A stretch of DNA of 64,000 bases from Coffea arabica. Lineage: Eukaryota > Streptophyta > Magnoliopsida > Gentianales > Rubiaceae. Positions within the stretch are counted from its first letter, which is position 1. The number at the start of each line of letters is the position of its first letter. Below the pieces are notes generated by a model. That model ran no database searches, was not told the origin of the DNA, and saw only the letters and a list, made by a program, of their open reading frames with translations. The position numbers and the translations under genes are program-made. Location of the stretch: assembly GCF_036785885.1 (NCBI RefSeq), contig NC_092322.1:15088466-15152465 (forward strand), in the 5' to 3' direction. Of this stretch, positions 11,233 to 24,300 are shown piece after piece.

Positions 11233-11952
11233 GGAGTAAGAATAGATATTGCCAATTAACCAAAAAAAAAAGAAATAAATCAATCGCTTGTGGACCACTA
11301 AATCCTTTTAGGCCTTCTTGTGAAACTTCTTTTGGTTGATAATAACAATTGTACTTTATATAATTTTCACCAATTTCTTCAGTGTTGCTCAACATTATCT
11401 TGTGATAATTCTACTATTTGACTACTTGTTCACCCAAAAAAAAAAAAAACGTCCTGAGTATATAAAATTACAATGCTATGTAGTCTTTTCTTCTTCTTTT
11501 TTTTTTTTTTTTTACGAAAATCGCCAATCTAGTGAGTGGGTTTTGGTACTCATATAAACAAAACAAAATAACAAAGGAGTACAGGGAAAGGAAAGAAAAG
11601 GAAAGGAAATGGACATAACAGTAGGGATGTGCAGGAGAATCCCCCGCACTGTCCGATCCAATTTTGCAGATATCCGATCCGTCAGATTTTATGCAGATAT
11701 CCAAAGAAAGGAAAGGGACATAACAAAGCGTTTGGCACATCTGCGGATGACCATGGATATCTGGACATGAGGTCATTTTGGTAATTTTGTTACCGACATT
11801 ATTAAAAAGTAATAACCCATTCACACATCTGGGTTCAAACCGTCATCTCCACCAGGCCGTTTCTGCATCTGGGCTCCAATTTCATGGAGAAAAGCGAATT
11901 CTCTCAAATCTTTTTTTGAATCTTGAGTATTCATTGATTTGCCATATTCTTT

Positions 11953-12951
11953 GGGATAATTGCATAAACCTCCCTTAAGGTTTCTAATAGTTGCACTCAC
12001 CTCCTCTAAGGCTTTGAAAATAGCACTAACCTCCCTTAAATTTAATATTTTAATAGCACATTCAGTCCATGTCAGAGAAACTGTCATTAAAAAAATCTTT
12101 TGAAAAGTGATATAATAATTTTGTTTCATTTGTTCCCTTTTTGTTTCTTGTGACATTGTGTTAGTAAAATAATGAAAAACATTAAAAGGTGGAACCAATT
12201 AGTGAAATTGAAGAGAATGTAAGGGTAAAGAAAATAAATACATTAGCAACAACTAGAAGAAATAACGAACATATGTTCAGAAATCTAAGATTGTAAAACG
12301 TATAAAGTGTACACAGCCAACTCCAAAACTCTCCTTTACTAAAGAAACTTTTTGTATTAAGTTGAGATGATAAAGAATTGCTTACCTATTGCCTTTTGAT
12401 TGCCGCAAATTTTTAACAAAAAATCTTTATATTTTGCCTTGATTTCTGCTTTCTTTCTCCTTCTGTTTCATGAATACTTAAGATAAAGTAAGCTCAACTA
12501 AAACCACTAGAACTTATTCTCTTATGGATTCTTGTTTGGAGGTTTCTTTTCCCTATATTTTTCTTGCTTCTACTTCACTTCTATGCAGATAATATACAAC
12601 TTGAATTGTCTTCTTAAGTGTTGTCAATTACAAAATAACGTCATATTAGAGTATCAATTGGCGTCGTTTTGTGGCAGCATTTTGTATGTGCACTTAAAGT
12701 ATTTAATCAGGTAAGAAATAACCATTAATATTGTTTAATTAGTTATTCTGAACTTGTTTATTATCCTTTTTTTTCCCTAAATTTGTTTACTAACAATCTT
12801 AAACTCGAAGGGTATATTAGTAAATTCACCCTACCTTACATTAATTATGTGCCCCAAATTCATGATAAGGGAGGTTAGTAATATTTTCAAAATCTCAGGG
12901 AAAGTAAGTGCAACTATTAAAAACCTAAGGGGAGGTTTCTACAATTATCCC
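11953..12951. mobile_element. MULE-type MITE, copy 2 (9-bp TSD)
   Basis: Same family as 1214-1878. It starts GGGATAATTGCATAAACCTC and ends with the inverse, GAGGTTTCTACAATTATCCC. TIR similarity extends about 90 bp (AAGGTTTCTAATAGTTGCACT against the inverse of AGTGCAACTATTAAAAACCT). A perfect 9-bp direct repeat ATATTCTTT flanks it at 11944-11952 and 12952-12960. The interior is AT-rich and non-coding. Confidence 0.8.
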
Positions 12952-13167
12952 ATATTCTTTAGCATTCTTGGTCAAAGTCTAGAAACTCTATAGGAGCAAA
13001 TCTATAGTATTCATTATTTAGCATTCTTGATCCCCATGACCTCTGGAATTATTGGCTGCAACACTGATGAAGATTTGACGGGATGGTTGCTATGAAGATG
13101 GTGACTTCTCTATGATATGGGAACTTGGTGACATACGACGCATGATAGTAGTATCAATGATGTACTT

Positions 13168-13401
13168 GCAGAACTGTCACCGTCCCTGCACGGTTAACGG
13201 CCCAGATTCTCCCTCAAAAATTTGTACCGCTGAGATAACAAAATGTAACTCGATTTTCGCGCCATGTGTGGGTCCCGCCACTATCTGTTGTGAAAATACA
13301 TCCTGTAAAAAAAAAGTTACATTATGTACAAAAAAAGTTACGACCAGTTGATAATGACTACAATTGGCAGGGACGGTTGCACCGCGTCCCTACAAATGGG
13401 G
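13168..13401. repeat. Dispersed repeat, copy 1 (shared with 44837-45075)
   Basis: It shares with the later copy an ordered series of blocks: CCGTCCCTGCACGGTTAA, GCTGAGATAACA, CTATCTGTTGTGAAAATACA, an AAAAAAAGTTAC pair and AGTTGATAATGACTA, ending in a CAGGGACGGTTGCACC-type edge. Related GGAACGG and GTCCCTACAAATGG words recur just downstream, to about 13635. It is probably a non-autonomous transposon whose class I cannot assign. Confidence 0.6.
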
Positions 13402-14408
13402 ACCAGGACCTGCAACCGTTCTCGACAGTTATGTGCATTTTTCACACGACGTAACTTTATTTGCACATAGTGTAATTTATTTTCAATAATGTGTAATTTT
13501 AGAATAAAATTTTGTGAATCCCACACATGTTAAAATCAAGATATAAGATGAAATCTGAATCGTATAAATTTTTTTTGGCCAAATATTAGCCGTGAACTGC
13601 CAGGAACGGTTCTGCCCCTCTTCCCTACAAATGGTGGCGACAATTTTTATTTGGGATTAGATGGATCAGATATCAGGTATGTCCGATCTACAAGAGTCGG
13701 ATATCTGGATTATGGATATCATTTCTTTTTGGAGCGAATACAAATCAAAAAATTAGTGATTTGAAATATGTAAATCAGAACAGCGAATTCTCGAATTGAC
13801 TCGTAAACACTTCTAACATATAGCCCTTACCTTCTAATAGACAATCCAAAGTCACGTGTACCAAGCCATATGAAAAAAATCCATAATCCATTGATTATGG
13901 AAAAATTAAAAAAATTGTAGTTAAAAGTCAAAACAATTTTGCGAGAAAGAGCAACAAAATTGCCCCATCATCTTACCATAATCCATAGATTTTGCCAAGG
14001 ATCAATACACAGTTCTTGTGTGCATAATAAACCAACACGAGTCAATAAAATAACATGTTGCATATGGAAGAAAAGTGACTTAATGACATTTGATTGGGCA
14101 GATGATGCACTTCATCCAAGTCAAGGCACCTTCCACCTTTTCCAGCGAAAACTATTGGACAAGTTGATTGTTTTTATCCACTTGATCCACTCATTCCACT
14201 TCATCCAAGTCCTACTTCCTGTAGTTTTTTAACATCCCATCTAACATTTCACCCTGAAATTGACCCACTGAAAATGTGTCAAAAATCCACAGCCCAAGTC
14301 GAAGAAAAATGGAAAAAGGTAAGAAGAAGGCTATCACACAGTTTCCTTCAATACAAACATTCCATGCCAAGAATTAGCTTATAAAGTCTACTTTTCAGAT
14401 CATTCTTC

Positions 14409-14416
14409 TATATATA
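14409..14416 (+). promoter_or_regulatory. TATA box of the class V aminotransferase-like gene
   Basis: TATATATA at 14409-14416 lies about 60 bp upstream of the ATG at 14478 in a CT/AC-rich context. That allows a short leader of roughly 30 bp. Position and sequence are typical of a plant TATA box, but the start site was not determined. Confidence 0.5.
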
Positions 14417-14477
14417 CACAGTCCACCTAAATAATCAACGCATAAAATTGTTCATATTCTTCAGCCTGATTCTACAC

Positions 14478-17291
14478 ATGGAATTGGAGCATCCCAAAAT
14501 GCAAGAAAGTTCCCTTAGGGGGCAAAAAATGAAGAAACAAAGTGCTGGATTAGAGTCATCTGATGCTCATTCCAGCAAGTACCACATTGGATCATTTCAT
14601 GAACTGCAAAAAGGTATACCGAGAAATGAATCCACAGAGGAGAAACTTCAATGGATACAATCACAAATCATTGGTGGAAATGTAGAATTTGGCACCCCAT
14701 TTGGAAGACGAAGGCTTACTTATGCTGATCACACTGCCACTGGCCGGTGTCTTCGATACATTGAGGACTATATCATCAATCATGTTCTTCCTGTCTATGG
14801 TATGTTGCTCCTGCGTTCTTGAATCATTTCAGCATCAAATATTCTCCACTGTATCTAATAATATCTGAATTTACAGGTAACTGTCATTCAAGTGATAGTT
14901 ATGTGGGTTGCAGGATGACAAAAATGACACATGAAGTTGCTAAATATGTCAAGAAATGCTTAGGGGGTGGAGAAGAAGATGCAATAATATTCTGTGGCTC
15001 TGGCTCGACAGCAGCTATCAAAAGACTCCAAGAAGTAATTGGAGTAGCTGTACCTTCGATCATAAGAGAAAAGGTCTCAAATTGTCTCGGAAATGAAGAA
15101 AAATGGGTGGTTTTTGTTGGCCCTTATGAACACCACTCCAATATCCTCTCTTGGAGACAGAGCTTAGCAGAGGTGGTTGAGATTGGATTTGATGACAATG
15201 GCCTGATTGACATGGAAGCTCTGAGACAACAACTTGAATCACACAAGTCAAGAAACTGTCCCATGCTTGGTTCTTTCTCGGCTTGCAGCAATGTCAGTGG
15301 AATTTATTCAGATACTAAGGCCATAGCCCGACTACTCCATCAATACGGAGCATTTGCTTGCTTTGATTTTGCAGCAAGGTATCTAAAATTCCGAGCTTTG
15401 AAACATAGAACTTTTAGCTTTGTAGCAAAGCTTCTTAGATGTACTTTCATCTATATTGATTCATTGCGATTTTTGCGTGTACAGTGGTCCCTATGTGAAA
15501 ATTGACATGAGGTCAGGGGAAAGCGATGGCTATGATGCTGTTTTTCTTAGTCCACATAAATTTTTGGGAGGTCCGGGTTCTCCAGGAATCCTCCTGATGA
15601 GCAAGGCTCTTTATCACCTGAGATCTTCAGCCCCATCAACTTCTGGGGGTGGAACAGTTCATTTTGTCAATGGCTTCAGTGAGCAGGCAAGTGTCCCTTA
15701 AATTTTGTCTTGACTTTGAATTTGATTTTACCTGTGGTTTCAGTGAGCTAAAAAAGTGAAAACTGTACACAGGATTTTAGCTGCAACTCTTCTGTAGTTT
15801 TGGATCTTTTTAACGTTTTTCAGAATTTACATAAAAAAATATAATGATTTATTCGCAAGCAAAACTAGTCTTTGGTTTCATGATCGCTTCTTTAAGATGG
15901 ACTAAAAGGTAGATTATCTCCTATGAACTTGACAATCTAACCAATGACAAATAATGAAGAGGGTATAAATAGAGAGATACTAATGCCTGCTGCAGTCATT
16001 GTCATTGTGTATAAACTGCTAGAAGACTCCAATTTCGTTGTATTTCACTGGCTACAGATATTAATCCAATAAAATCTCTGAAGTTAGAGGCACTTAGAGG
16101 TAAGAATGGACATTGCATGAAGCCAAATTTTGACAATTTTCTTGCAACCAAAAGGTTCTGCAGCTAGAAAACTGAGTGATGGAAATCTTTAAACAGCTGA
16201 AATTCAGATTAGTTCAAGAAGTATTTGCTAAATCATGAGAGTATTTCTACTGCCTCAGGATACATTGTATGTGAAGAACGTAGAGGAAAGAGAGGAAGCA
16301 GGAACTCCGCCTATCATCCAGAAGATCAGAGCAACACTAGCCTTTTGGGTAAAAGAATACATTGGTCACAATGTGATTGAAACAATGGAGCATAACTACA
16401 TTCAACAAACACTTGAAAGGCTTCTTCCAAATCCGAACATAAAAATTCTTGGAAATGTAACAGAGAAGCGGCAAGCGGTCTTATCCTTTCTGATTTACTC
16501 TACTACATATTCTCCCTCTGCAGAAGGCAACGCTCAGGATAACTTAGACAGGAACGAAACATCAGGTCTCTACCTTTGGCGAGAAACAGGTAACAAGAAG
16601 GGCAAACCTCTTCATGGCCCTTACATTTCCAAGCTCCTCAGTGATCTCTTCGGTATCCAGGCTAGGGGAGGATGTGCTTGTGCAGGGCCCTATGGTCACA
16701 TGTTGCTCGAAATTGACAGGGCTCAATCACTTGCCCTGCGATCTGCCGCTGAAAGGGTAAGTGATTATATACCTATTAACTAATTAACTTCTGCCATGGA
16801 AATTGCAAAGTTGTTTCATCATTTCATGCTGCCTTGCTAAGATTTTCATTTCTGGATAGGGATACATTGGTGTGAAGCCAGGATGGACAAGAGTTAGCTT
16901 TTCATATTACATGTCTAAGGCAGAATTTGAGTTCATTTTAGCTGCAATTGAGTTTTTAGCTATTTATGGACAAAGGTTCCTCCCATTATACCACCTCAAC
17001 TGGGAAACTGGTGATTGGAGCTTCATGAAAAAAGCATTAAAGGAGGCTGGAGAAGGATATAACTGTGACTTCAATGGTACATCATTAGCCAATTTGATCA
17101 AGGACTTCAACCTTGGGTGCAATGACTCAAAAGAAAACAAAGATAGGGAAACTACAGAAGCAGGCCTAGAGTGCAAGTATGCTAAGTATCTGGAGACTGC
17201 AAAGCACATAGCAGTTATGCTTCCAAAGTTTCCAACTCAACGTCGAATACCAGAAGATATAGATCCCAGCCTACTATCTTTCAGAGTTTAG
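14478..17291 (+). CDS. PLP-dependent class V aminotransferase / Moco sulfurase-like protein
   Basis: Five exons: 14478-14799, 14877-15378, 15485-15686, 16259-16756, 16860-17291; 651 aa, phases consistent. The fold-type I PLP domain has the acceptor motif FLSPHKFLGGPG (Schiff-base Lys about 300), a GSGST phosphate-binding turn and a late RGGCACAGPYG cysteine motif (Cys 481 and 483). These are features of the plant cysteine-desulfurase/molybdenum-cofactor-sulfurase-like family, distinct from ABA3 because the C-terminal MOSC domain is absent. No transit peptide is obvious. The start is the first in-frame ATG after a TATA box. Upstream in-frame codons to 14448 lack ATG. Intron 3 uses a GC donor (CAG/GCAAGT), inferred because only that junction restores the conserved VNGFSEQ-DTLYV reading. 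Substrate is unknown: the family suggests cysteine desulfuration or sulfur transfer, but this is inference. Confidence 0.88.
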
Positions 17292-18193
17292 AATTGAATA
17301 TTACCCTATTAGCACCTTTTTGCACAAATTTGATTCATTCTGAAACATAAAGAGAGAGGCTTCTGCAGTTCTTGGCATTTTTGGTTGGTAAAAATTGTCA
17401 CTACAGAAATAAGCATTCATGTGAAATTGATCAGTTCAGATGATGGGAGTACATAAATGATTACAACTCATAATTAGTTACAGATTTTAGAAAGATCATT
17501 GGTTTAATTTTAAGTCCATCACCAAATCATCTCCTCTTTACTTTCGTACAACTTGTACGTGCATGTTGAAGCGGCATTCTATCGCCAAACATGGTAGCTC
17601 TAGACATTTTTTACCCAAGGTCTCTTTACCCCAAGTCATAGGGAAGTCTTCTTCTGCCTATAAATGATGGCTAATTCATCACCTATTAAGATAATTGAGC
17701 ATTCTTAATTAACAACATTGTTAGAAAAATAACTACAAGTGTGGCTTTGACGAGAATAGATTCACTTTTCTTGAGGAAATTTACCCCCACTACATTGCTA
17801 TCGGATTTGCCACAATTCCCTCTAGGAATTGTAAAGCTGAACTAGAGTTTCCCTACAGCAAAATAAAGAGACTCTCTCCAAAACAATTTAGAGAATTTGT
17901 ATCTTCATTAGTAGCTAGAGAAGAAGAATGAAAAGTAGTAAAAAAATAACTACATTTTCAAATGAATGTGTACACTTCCTAAAAAGTTGTACTGCTTCGT
18001 TTTAGACGCAACTTTAATATTCAACTAACATAATTGTTAATCGAAACAAAATTCCACGTGCCAATCATCTGACCTTTAAGCAAATACAAGTGAAATTTTA
18101 AAATTTCCCTCTATAATTTTTCACTGTCCAAATTTATGTAAAATGGTGTGTAAACTTCTATAAATCTTTTATTGTTTTACAATCTTTTTTTTT
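17292..18193. other. Intergenic, 3' flank of the aminotransferase-like gene
   Basis: The first 100-300 bp should be the 3' untranslated region of the plus-strand gene. The remainder is AT-rich spacer without a recognised exon, RNA or repeat. Confidence 0.4.
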
Positions 18194-18983
18194 TAGGGAT
18201 GGCAATGGGGGCGGGTGACCGCGGGCATTGGCCCCGCGGGGGGCTAATGGGGAGAGGGTTGGGGCAGGGGCGGGGGCGGGGGCAGGGAAAATTTCCCCCG
18301 CTTAGAAACGGGGCGGGGGAGTGTACCCCGCCCCGCCACCCGCTTTAAAAAAATAAATATATAAAATATATATGTATATAATTATATATAATATATAATT
18401 TAATTAGTTACAAACTTATGATAATGATATTATTAGTTATATATATTATATAATGTCTATTAGTATATATAATATAATTAATATTATTAATTATACTAAT
18501 AATTATATATGTGTACTAATACAAATTATTAATTGGTTATACTAAATTTACTAATACATTTATACTAAATCCCTAATTACACTTAATACAATAACTTTTT
18601 TTCTTAAAAAAAGCACAAGCACAATAATGAATTAGTGATTGTATTTGTGTCAAAAGTGAAAACTTGATTACTTTAGTTATATTTATTTCATCATGTTAGA
18701 TTGTATTCAAATAATTTTTATTTGATTATAAGTTTCAATTGTAAAATTACAATGAATAATAATTTGATGATGTGTTGATATTTTAGTACTTGATTATTTG
18801 CTAAAATTTAACCATAATAAAATTATATAACAAATTTTTATTAGTCCCGCGGGAGAAGCGAGACAGGGCAGGGACGGGGCGGGGGGAGCGGGGTATGGGG
18901 CGGGGGCAGGGAAAGTTTGTAGGCAGCGGGGCGGGGAACGGGGGAAGGGTCGCCCACCCCAACCCCGCCCCGTTCCCATCCTT
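18194..18983. mobile_element. GC-ended hAT-like non-autonomous element
   Basis: Very GC-rich ends enclose a strongly AT-rich centre. The left begins TAGGGATGGCAATGGGGGCGGG and the right ends CCCGCCCCGTTCCCATCCTTA, which is its imperfect inverse. Both ends hold many GGGGCGGGG-type words. This TAGGGATGGCAATGGGG terminus is widespread in plant genomes on hAT-like MITEs. The flanks are T-rich (TTTTTTTT and TTTCTTTT), so the 8-bp duplication is uncertain. Open frames in it are translations of the GC repeats. Confidence 0.6.
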
Positions 18984-21316
18984 ATTTCTTTTCAATATGA
19001 ATTCATCACTTACTGCGTTTCTCAACTAATGATTTTCTATTACACTCTTATTACACTATCCGTTTCAGTGACACGTCCCGTGCAATAATGGATAAGAATT
19101 CAAGTTTTGAAATTGTATAACGTAGCGCAACATAAAAATGTGTAATAGGAATCCTCCACCCCCCCCCCCCCCCCCCACCAACCCCTTGCCTCCCCAGAGT
19201 GCAGCTCAATGCGTGTCTGACCTGGTCAGCTCTGCAAACTTTGCTTTTACATACATATCACTATATGGAAGTCGATGCTAGTAAATCAACTCGGAAACAC
19301 TGAAACAGCCGAAAAGCAAATTGTAGTATGTACTGAAACTAATACCTCAGTCCACAATGTCATGCAATCGCACACAGAAAGTCCCCCATTCGAAGCTGGG
19401 GTAGATAACTATTGCATCTTAACACAATAATATGTAAAAACAAAAGAAGGGCTTACGTAAATTTCACAATAACATGTAATGAACATTCAAAGCAGAAAAC
19501 CCAACACAAAAAATTTCAAGTTGACTCTTTTGCAAACATTGTTTAACAGGAAAATACATTAAAGCACTATTAGAGGCCCTATTGTCTCCATCCGTAACCA
19601 ATTACAAATTCAAACAGTCAGTCCCTGTGTAGTTGCTGCTGCTGCTGCTGCTTTTTTCTTGCACCTGTATAGCTGGTTCATTATCAGCCATTAAGACTAC
19701 TATGGAACTCGATGTACATGCTCAAAATGAAATGGCAGTGACAATAATAAGTCAATATTTGGCAAAGCAAGATAACAACCTTAACTCAAGTTTGATTCAT
19801 GATATTGGCATTGTGTTCATGTCAGGTAAGAGAAAATTCAATGCTAGTCCTGCCCATTGTGGCTTTCAAACAGCCGTCCTTCTATATTTTAGTTAACAAG
19901 CTACAAGCTTGAATTTTGATGTATTTCTAACATAAAGATCAAGCCACCTCTAGAGACGTATTTTTCCCCCACTTTCTACATATATAGGTCAGCAAAAACT
20001 TTTAATGAATGCCGTCCAAAAATTTGAATCTGTCAAGTCTGGCCTTTCTACAAGCTATGAGCAGCAGTGCAAGTGCTATTTCCCTTGGTTATCTCTACAC
20101 CATGGCTCAGTTCCTTCCAAAAGCTGAACTCTTTGGTGAAACAGGTGCACACCTGTAGCTCTCAAAGTCCTGATCGAATCCCATGACTGCCAGATATTGC
20201 ACGATTCAGCTCTCAAAGTCACAACTACCAAGTCTGCCTGGTATTGTCACACAAGTTTTGTTCTGATTAACAGTCTTGATTGATAATACCCTGCATATTA
20301 AAGTCTCCAAATAGATATGGTAAAATGAAATTACATATTAAAGTTCCGGAAAAATTACCTTGAGGTTCAGGTGCAGTTGCCAAATTGACATTTCCCTTCA
20401 GAAGGAATTAAAATTGAAACAAGAAATAAAAAATAAGAATAAAAGAATAACTGACAACTAGATTAAAGATTATATTAGACAACACAGCCACAATTACAGA
20501 AAGAGAGAAAAGTTTAAGGATCAGAAAGAGAGAAAAGTTTAAGGATCAGAGAAGAAAAAAAGAGAGACTGATAACGAAACTAGATCAAATCTATGAGTAT
20601 CAGGACTAGATAGAAATGGTTGCATGCACGTGGACTCAACTCTTGTTGGCATCTAAAACCCCTCGTCGGCTACTGACTTCTTGGCTATCTTCAAAGGAGA
20701 CCATAGTATTTTACCTTGAAGGAGAATTAAGGAAAACATACGGAAAGCTATTTGGTATATCGAAAGTGAAGATCATTAATCTTTAAAGGATTATAATATA
20801 ACTCTAAGAACCAGTCATAAGTTGAAACAGATACTAAAGGACTATAAATTTAAAAGTCTATGTGCAAAAACAAACAGATAACCAAGAAATTTTTTTCCCA
20901 CTTTTCTAGCAAAATCCATTAAAAATAGACGTTGATATAAGAATGGTTCTCAAGTATCAAGCTCCTGATTAGGCCAGTGAATATGTAAATTTCCATTGAA
21001 ACTTAAGACAAGGAAAAAGACCTCCAATCAAATGAAAAGGTAATAGTTATCAATAGAAGAGAGGTTTGTTATGAAACATTGACAGCATACATATGGCTTC
21101 AGAAAAACATAACAGTGATAAGAAACATGTTAAGATAAAGTTGACATTGTGTTTTGGCATTACATCTTCAAAAGACATGAACTGTGTTTTCAGCCACATG
21201 GTCCTAATTGAAATTTAAAACATCCAGAACAATTGACCACAAATATCCAGATGGGAAACAGGCACCACAGAGCTAGCAGATACAAATGTCCAGAAACTTA
21301 CCAAAGGATTCACAAA
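18984..21316. other. Intergenic, including the 3' flank of FTSHI4
   Basis: A poly(C) tract sits at about 19160-19178 and a (GCT)n stretch near 19636. A 24-bp direct duplication (AGAAAGAGAGAAAAGTTTAAGG) occurs at about 20498-20545. Minus-strand sequence just below 21317 should be the FTSHI4 3' untranslated region. A plus-strand frame near 19633-19896 lacks a proper ATG start and family similarity, so it is not called. Confidence 0.4.
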
Positions 21317-24300
21317 TTACAGGAAATGGCTGGCCATTAAAAGTTGGGGCTCTTGTTTATCTTCTTCTTCTTTGGTTTCCATAGACGCTTCTGCCCTTAT
21401 TTCATTGACCCTTCTATCCCAAATTCCATCAATCAATTTCCACGTCTCATCACTGATGATTTGTGTCTGTTTCAAAAGCATAAAGTAACACTATCACTAA
21501 CCATAAAGGCTAATTATATGGTAACATAGGGTAACCATACCAACCTCCATTGGCCTGGGAGCACCAAAAGTTGAAAATCCGACATTTCCAGGAGCAAAAG
21601 TGACTCTCCCCGGAAGAGAAACACCGTGGATGCCCCATCGTCCTGCGTAGATAAGGGCTCCATGCTCATCTACTGGTCTAACAGTTGGCTGGACCTCAAG
21701 ATTTAGAAACTCAATTAGTAAGAATAACACAGGAACCATATAAGCTTATGACAACATCACTAGTAGCAAAATGATATGGATAGCTTGGTTTGAACCATAT
21801 AACCCTTCAATGAAACATAAACCAAACAAAAATCTTAATAGTAAGCTCTAGACTGCATCCCAAAGCAACTTTGTCCACAAAGCAGGCTAACATGTCCTTG
21901 TGAAATAAGTGGAGTAAAACCCATAATATCAACTATATCATCAATCTTTAGATTCTCTCTGACATTACGCCTCAGGCACCATTTTAAGATGGCAGATATG
22001 CACAGAAAGAACTCTTAATATCATTATTGTTTTTCCAACTTACCCCGAGGTAGTAAAGCAAAAAAGTGATTCCAATTCCCATTTAAACATAAAGGTATAG
22101 ATTTAAAAAAATAGAGTAACATCTGCTGTGAACCATTTTTGCAGTAATTAGGTGGTGGAAGAGAAGAAGTGTAATACGTGGTAATGAAACTACTACATGT
22201 TTACCTCTGGTGGAAGGGGGCCAATGGACTGCAAAAGCTTACAGACCACCTTCTCTTTCCCTCCCAAATGGGAGACGTTGCAAGAAGAACAGCACTGAAT
22301 TGGTCAATTGACCCTCATTTGACTTCAAAAACAAATCTAAGACAACAGGATGCAGGTCATAATATTCATTGAAAGTTTTCCTTTAGTAACTCTTTCTGCT
22401 CTCGCTTCCCCTACCCTTTTGTATACTAAAAAATGAGAGGTAAATCACATGCATTTCGCCTACATGACGATTTCTCTCCTTCCTTTCACCTCCTAGTCAG
22501 CTTCCACATGTTTTTTGTTAAAGTGCACAATTCCAATAATGTCAGAATATGCATAGCCCGAATAGACCTTTGACAAAAGAGGCTAAAGGGGTAATGCTAA
22601 ATATTCTAGGATTAGATCATCAGTAGTTTCCTGTTAAACATCACACAGCATCTCCAAGTTTAAAATCACTGATCATGAAACTGGTACAGAAAGCATGAAC
22701 AGCATGAATACTATTACTAATCTCATAGAATAACACTTCAAGCTTGACCTAGTACATTTATGCTACAGTTTGATTATGGATGTAATATAAAAATGACTTT
22801 CCAACTCTTACCTCCCTAATATCCATCGCTGGAAGTAGATTTTTTGAAGATAGTATATAATAAAAAGCATCTAAACCCATTTTAAATAAATCTACCAAAT
22901 TATACATCATCATCAATGACTTATTTGTCACACATAGTGCCCAATACATAGCTGAAGGAACTTCACTTGCACCTATAATGATATAATCAAACACTCAACT
23001 GCCAGTACCCTTTAGTTCCATGATTTTGGTGCCCAACATTTAAATCATTTCATAATGATTGTTGACTAAAAAGATGGAAGACAGTACACCGTATTATGTA
23101 CTTCAGCAATCATGATATCCTTACCAATGTTCTTGGCTTGGATATTTACTGCATATGGTGATAAGTGAGGATATTCACAGTGACAGTCATCCTATTCACT
23201 ATGCCTGTGCACTTAGTAAATTCGACATGCTGTTAGATTACAAATAAAGGTTCCTATAAATTTAAATGTTTCTTCTGTCTGCAACCAGAAAAATTCGTGT
23301 TTTCAAACTAAGAGGATTTCAGATAACACCCCCCTTGGACATATTTGGGATTGAAACCATCATCATTTTTGCATTAATTTAAAATTGCCTGCTAGCCAAA
23401 CACGTCTATAAAAAAGCCCTGCATTCATGATCTAAAGAAAAAGGCCAATTTGACAATCAGATATGCATTGCATCTGCAAATAACTGGAAAGAATTTTCCA
23501 AGATCCAACTACATGTAAGATGTGAAACAAGAGCAAAATAGCCAGCAGCTCAGTGACTAGCTGTGGTAATGGTTGGGCCAACTCAACCCAATTATTGTAA
23601 TATTACCAACTCCACACCAAAAGTCAGATCAGTGAGGACTACCTTATCACTTTGAAACCTAAAAGATTGTGGTCGAATGAGTACTAGTTGGCTTATAAAT
23701 GACACCAACAGCATTCAGTTTCTCACTTCATCAATGTTTTCTAAATCTATTGCCACAAACAGTGCTAATATATTACCTAATACCCAGAAAAAGGATCATG
23801 CAAAACCAATTCTCAGACAAAATCTTTAAGAGTAATAGAAGACGATAAAAGAAGGAAGCTGTAAACATTCAAATTTGACAAATTACCTGAGGTATGCGTG
23901 GAGAGCTTTTGTATATTCTCCATATTTCATCAGCTTTTATCTCTCCCTTCTCAAGTAAAATATCTGCTCAAGACAGAAGGTTGAAGTGGAAGAGCAGTGA
24001 GCAGCTACAACCGTTGGTAGCAGTTACAATCTTCACATCTAAAGAAGTGTAATCTGAGAAAGAAGACTTGACATGAAAGATTAATACAAACCTGTTATAC
24101 TTTCAACAGCAAAATGGTTTTCTCTTAGCACAGATGAGCATGACTCTACGGCAAAGCGCATGTACTCTTCTCTAAGTGCTTCAAGTTTGGCAGCAAGCTG
24201 GAAATGAAGCTTGGCATACTTAATACCACAAAGTATCTATATCTAATGCAAATAATAACATGAGTGGAATAATTGATAATCAAAATTTAATGAGACACTA

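Larger units (their letters stand above)
11622..13816. mobile_element. Possible hAT-like composite element with nested insertions
   Basis: The left edge TAGGGATGTGCAGGAGAATC is followed by GATCCAATTTTGCAGATATCCGATCC. Near the right edge the inverse vocabulary returns (GATCAGATATC at 13664, AGTCGGATATCTGGAT at 13694), ending CGTAAACACTTCTAA. Such GGATATCCGATCC subterminal repeats occur in plant hAT-like elements. The MULE MITE at 11953-12951 and a hairpin-family repeat at 13168-13401 lie inside. The TIR match is weak, and the flanking 8-mers ACATAACA and ACATATAG agree only partly. Confidence 0.35.

Noticed and set aside
18794..19025. Proline-rich minus-strand frames
   Set aside because: They are produced by the GC-rich end of the hAT-like element.
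19633..20161. Possible small secreted protein gene (Leu-rich start, then MSSSASAISLGYLY frame)
   Set aside because: The Leu run comes from a GCT/CTG repeat, there is no good start or splice structure, and no family resemblance.
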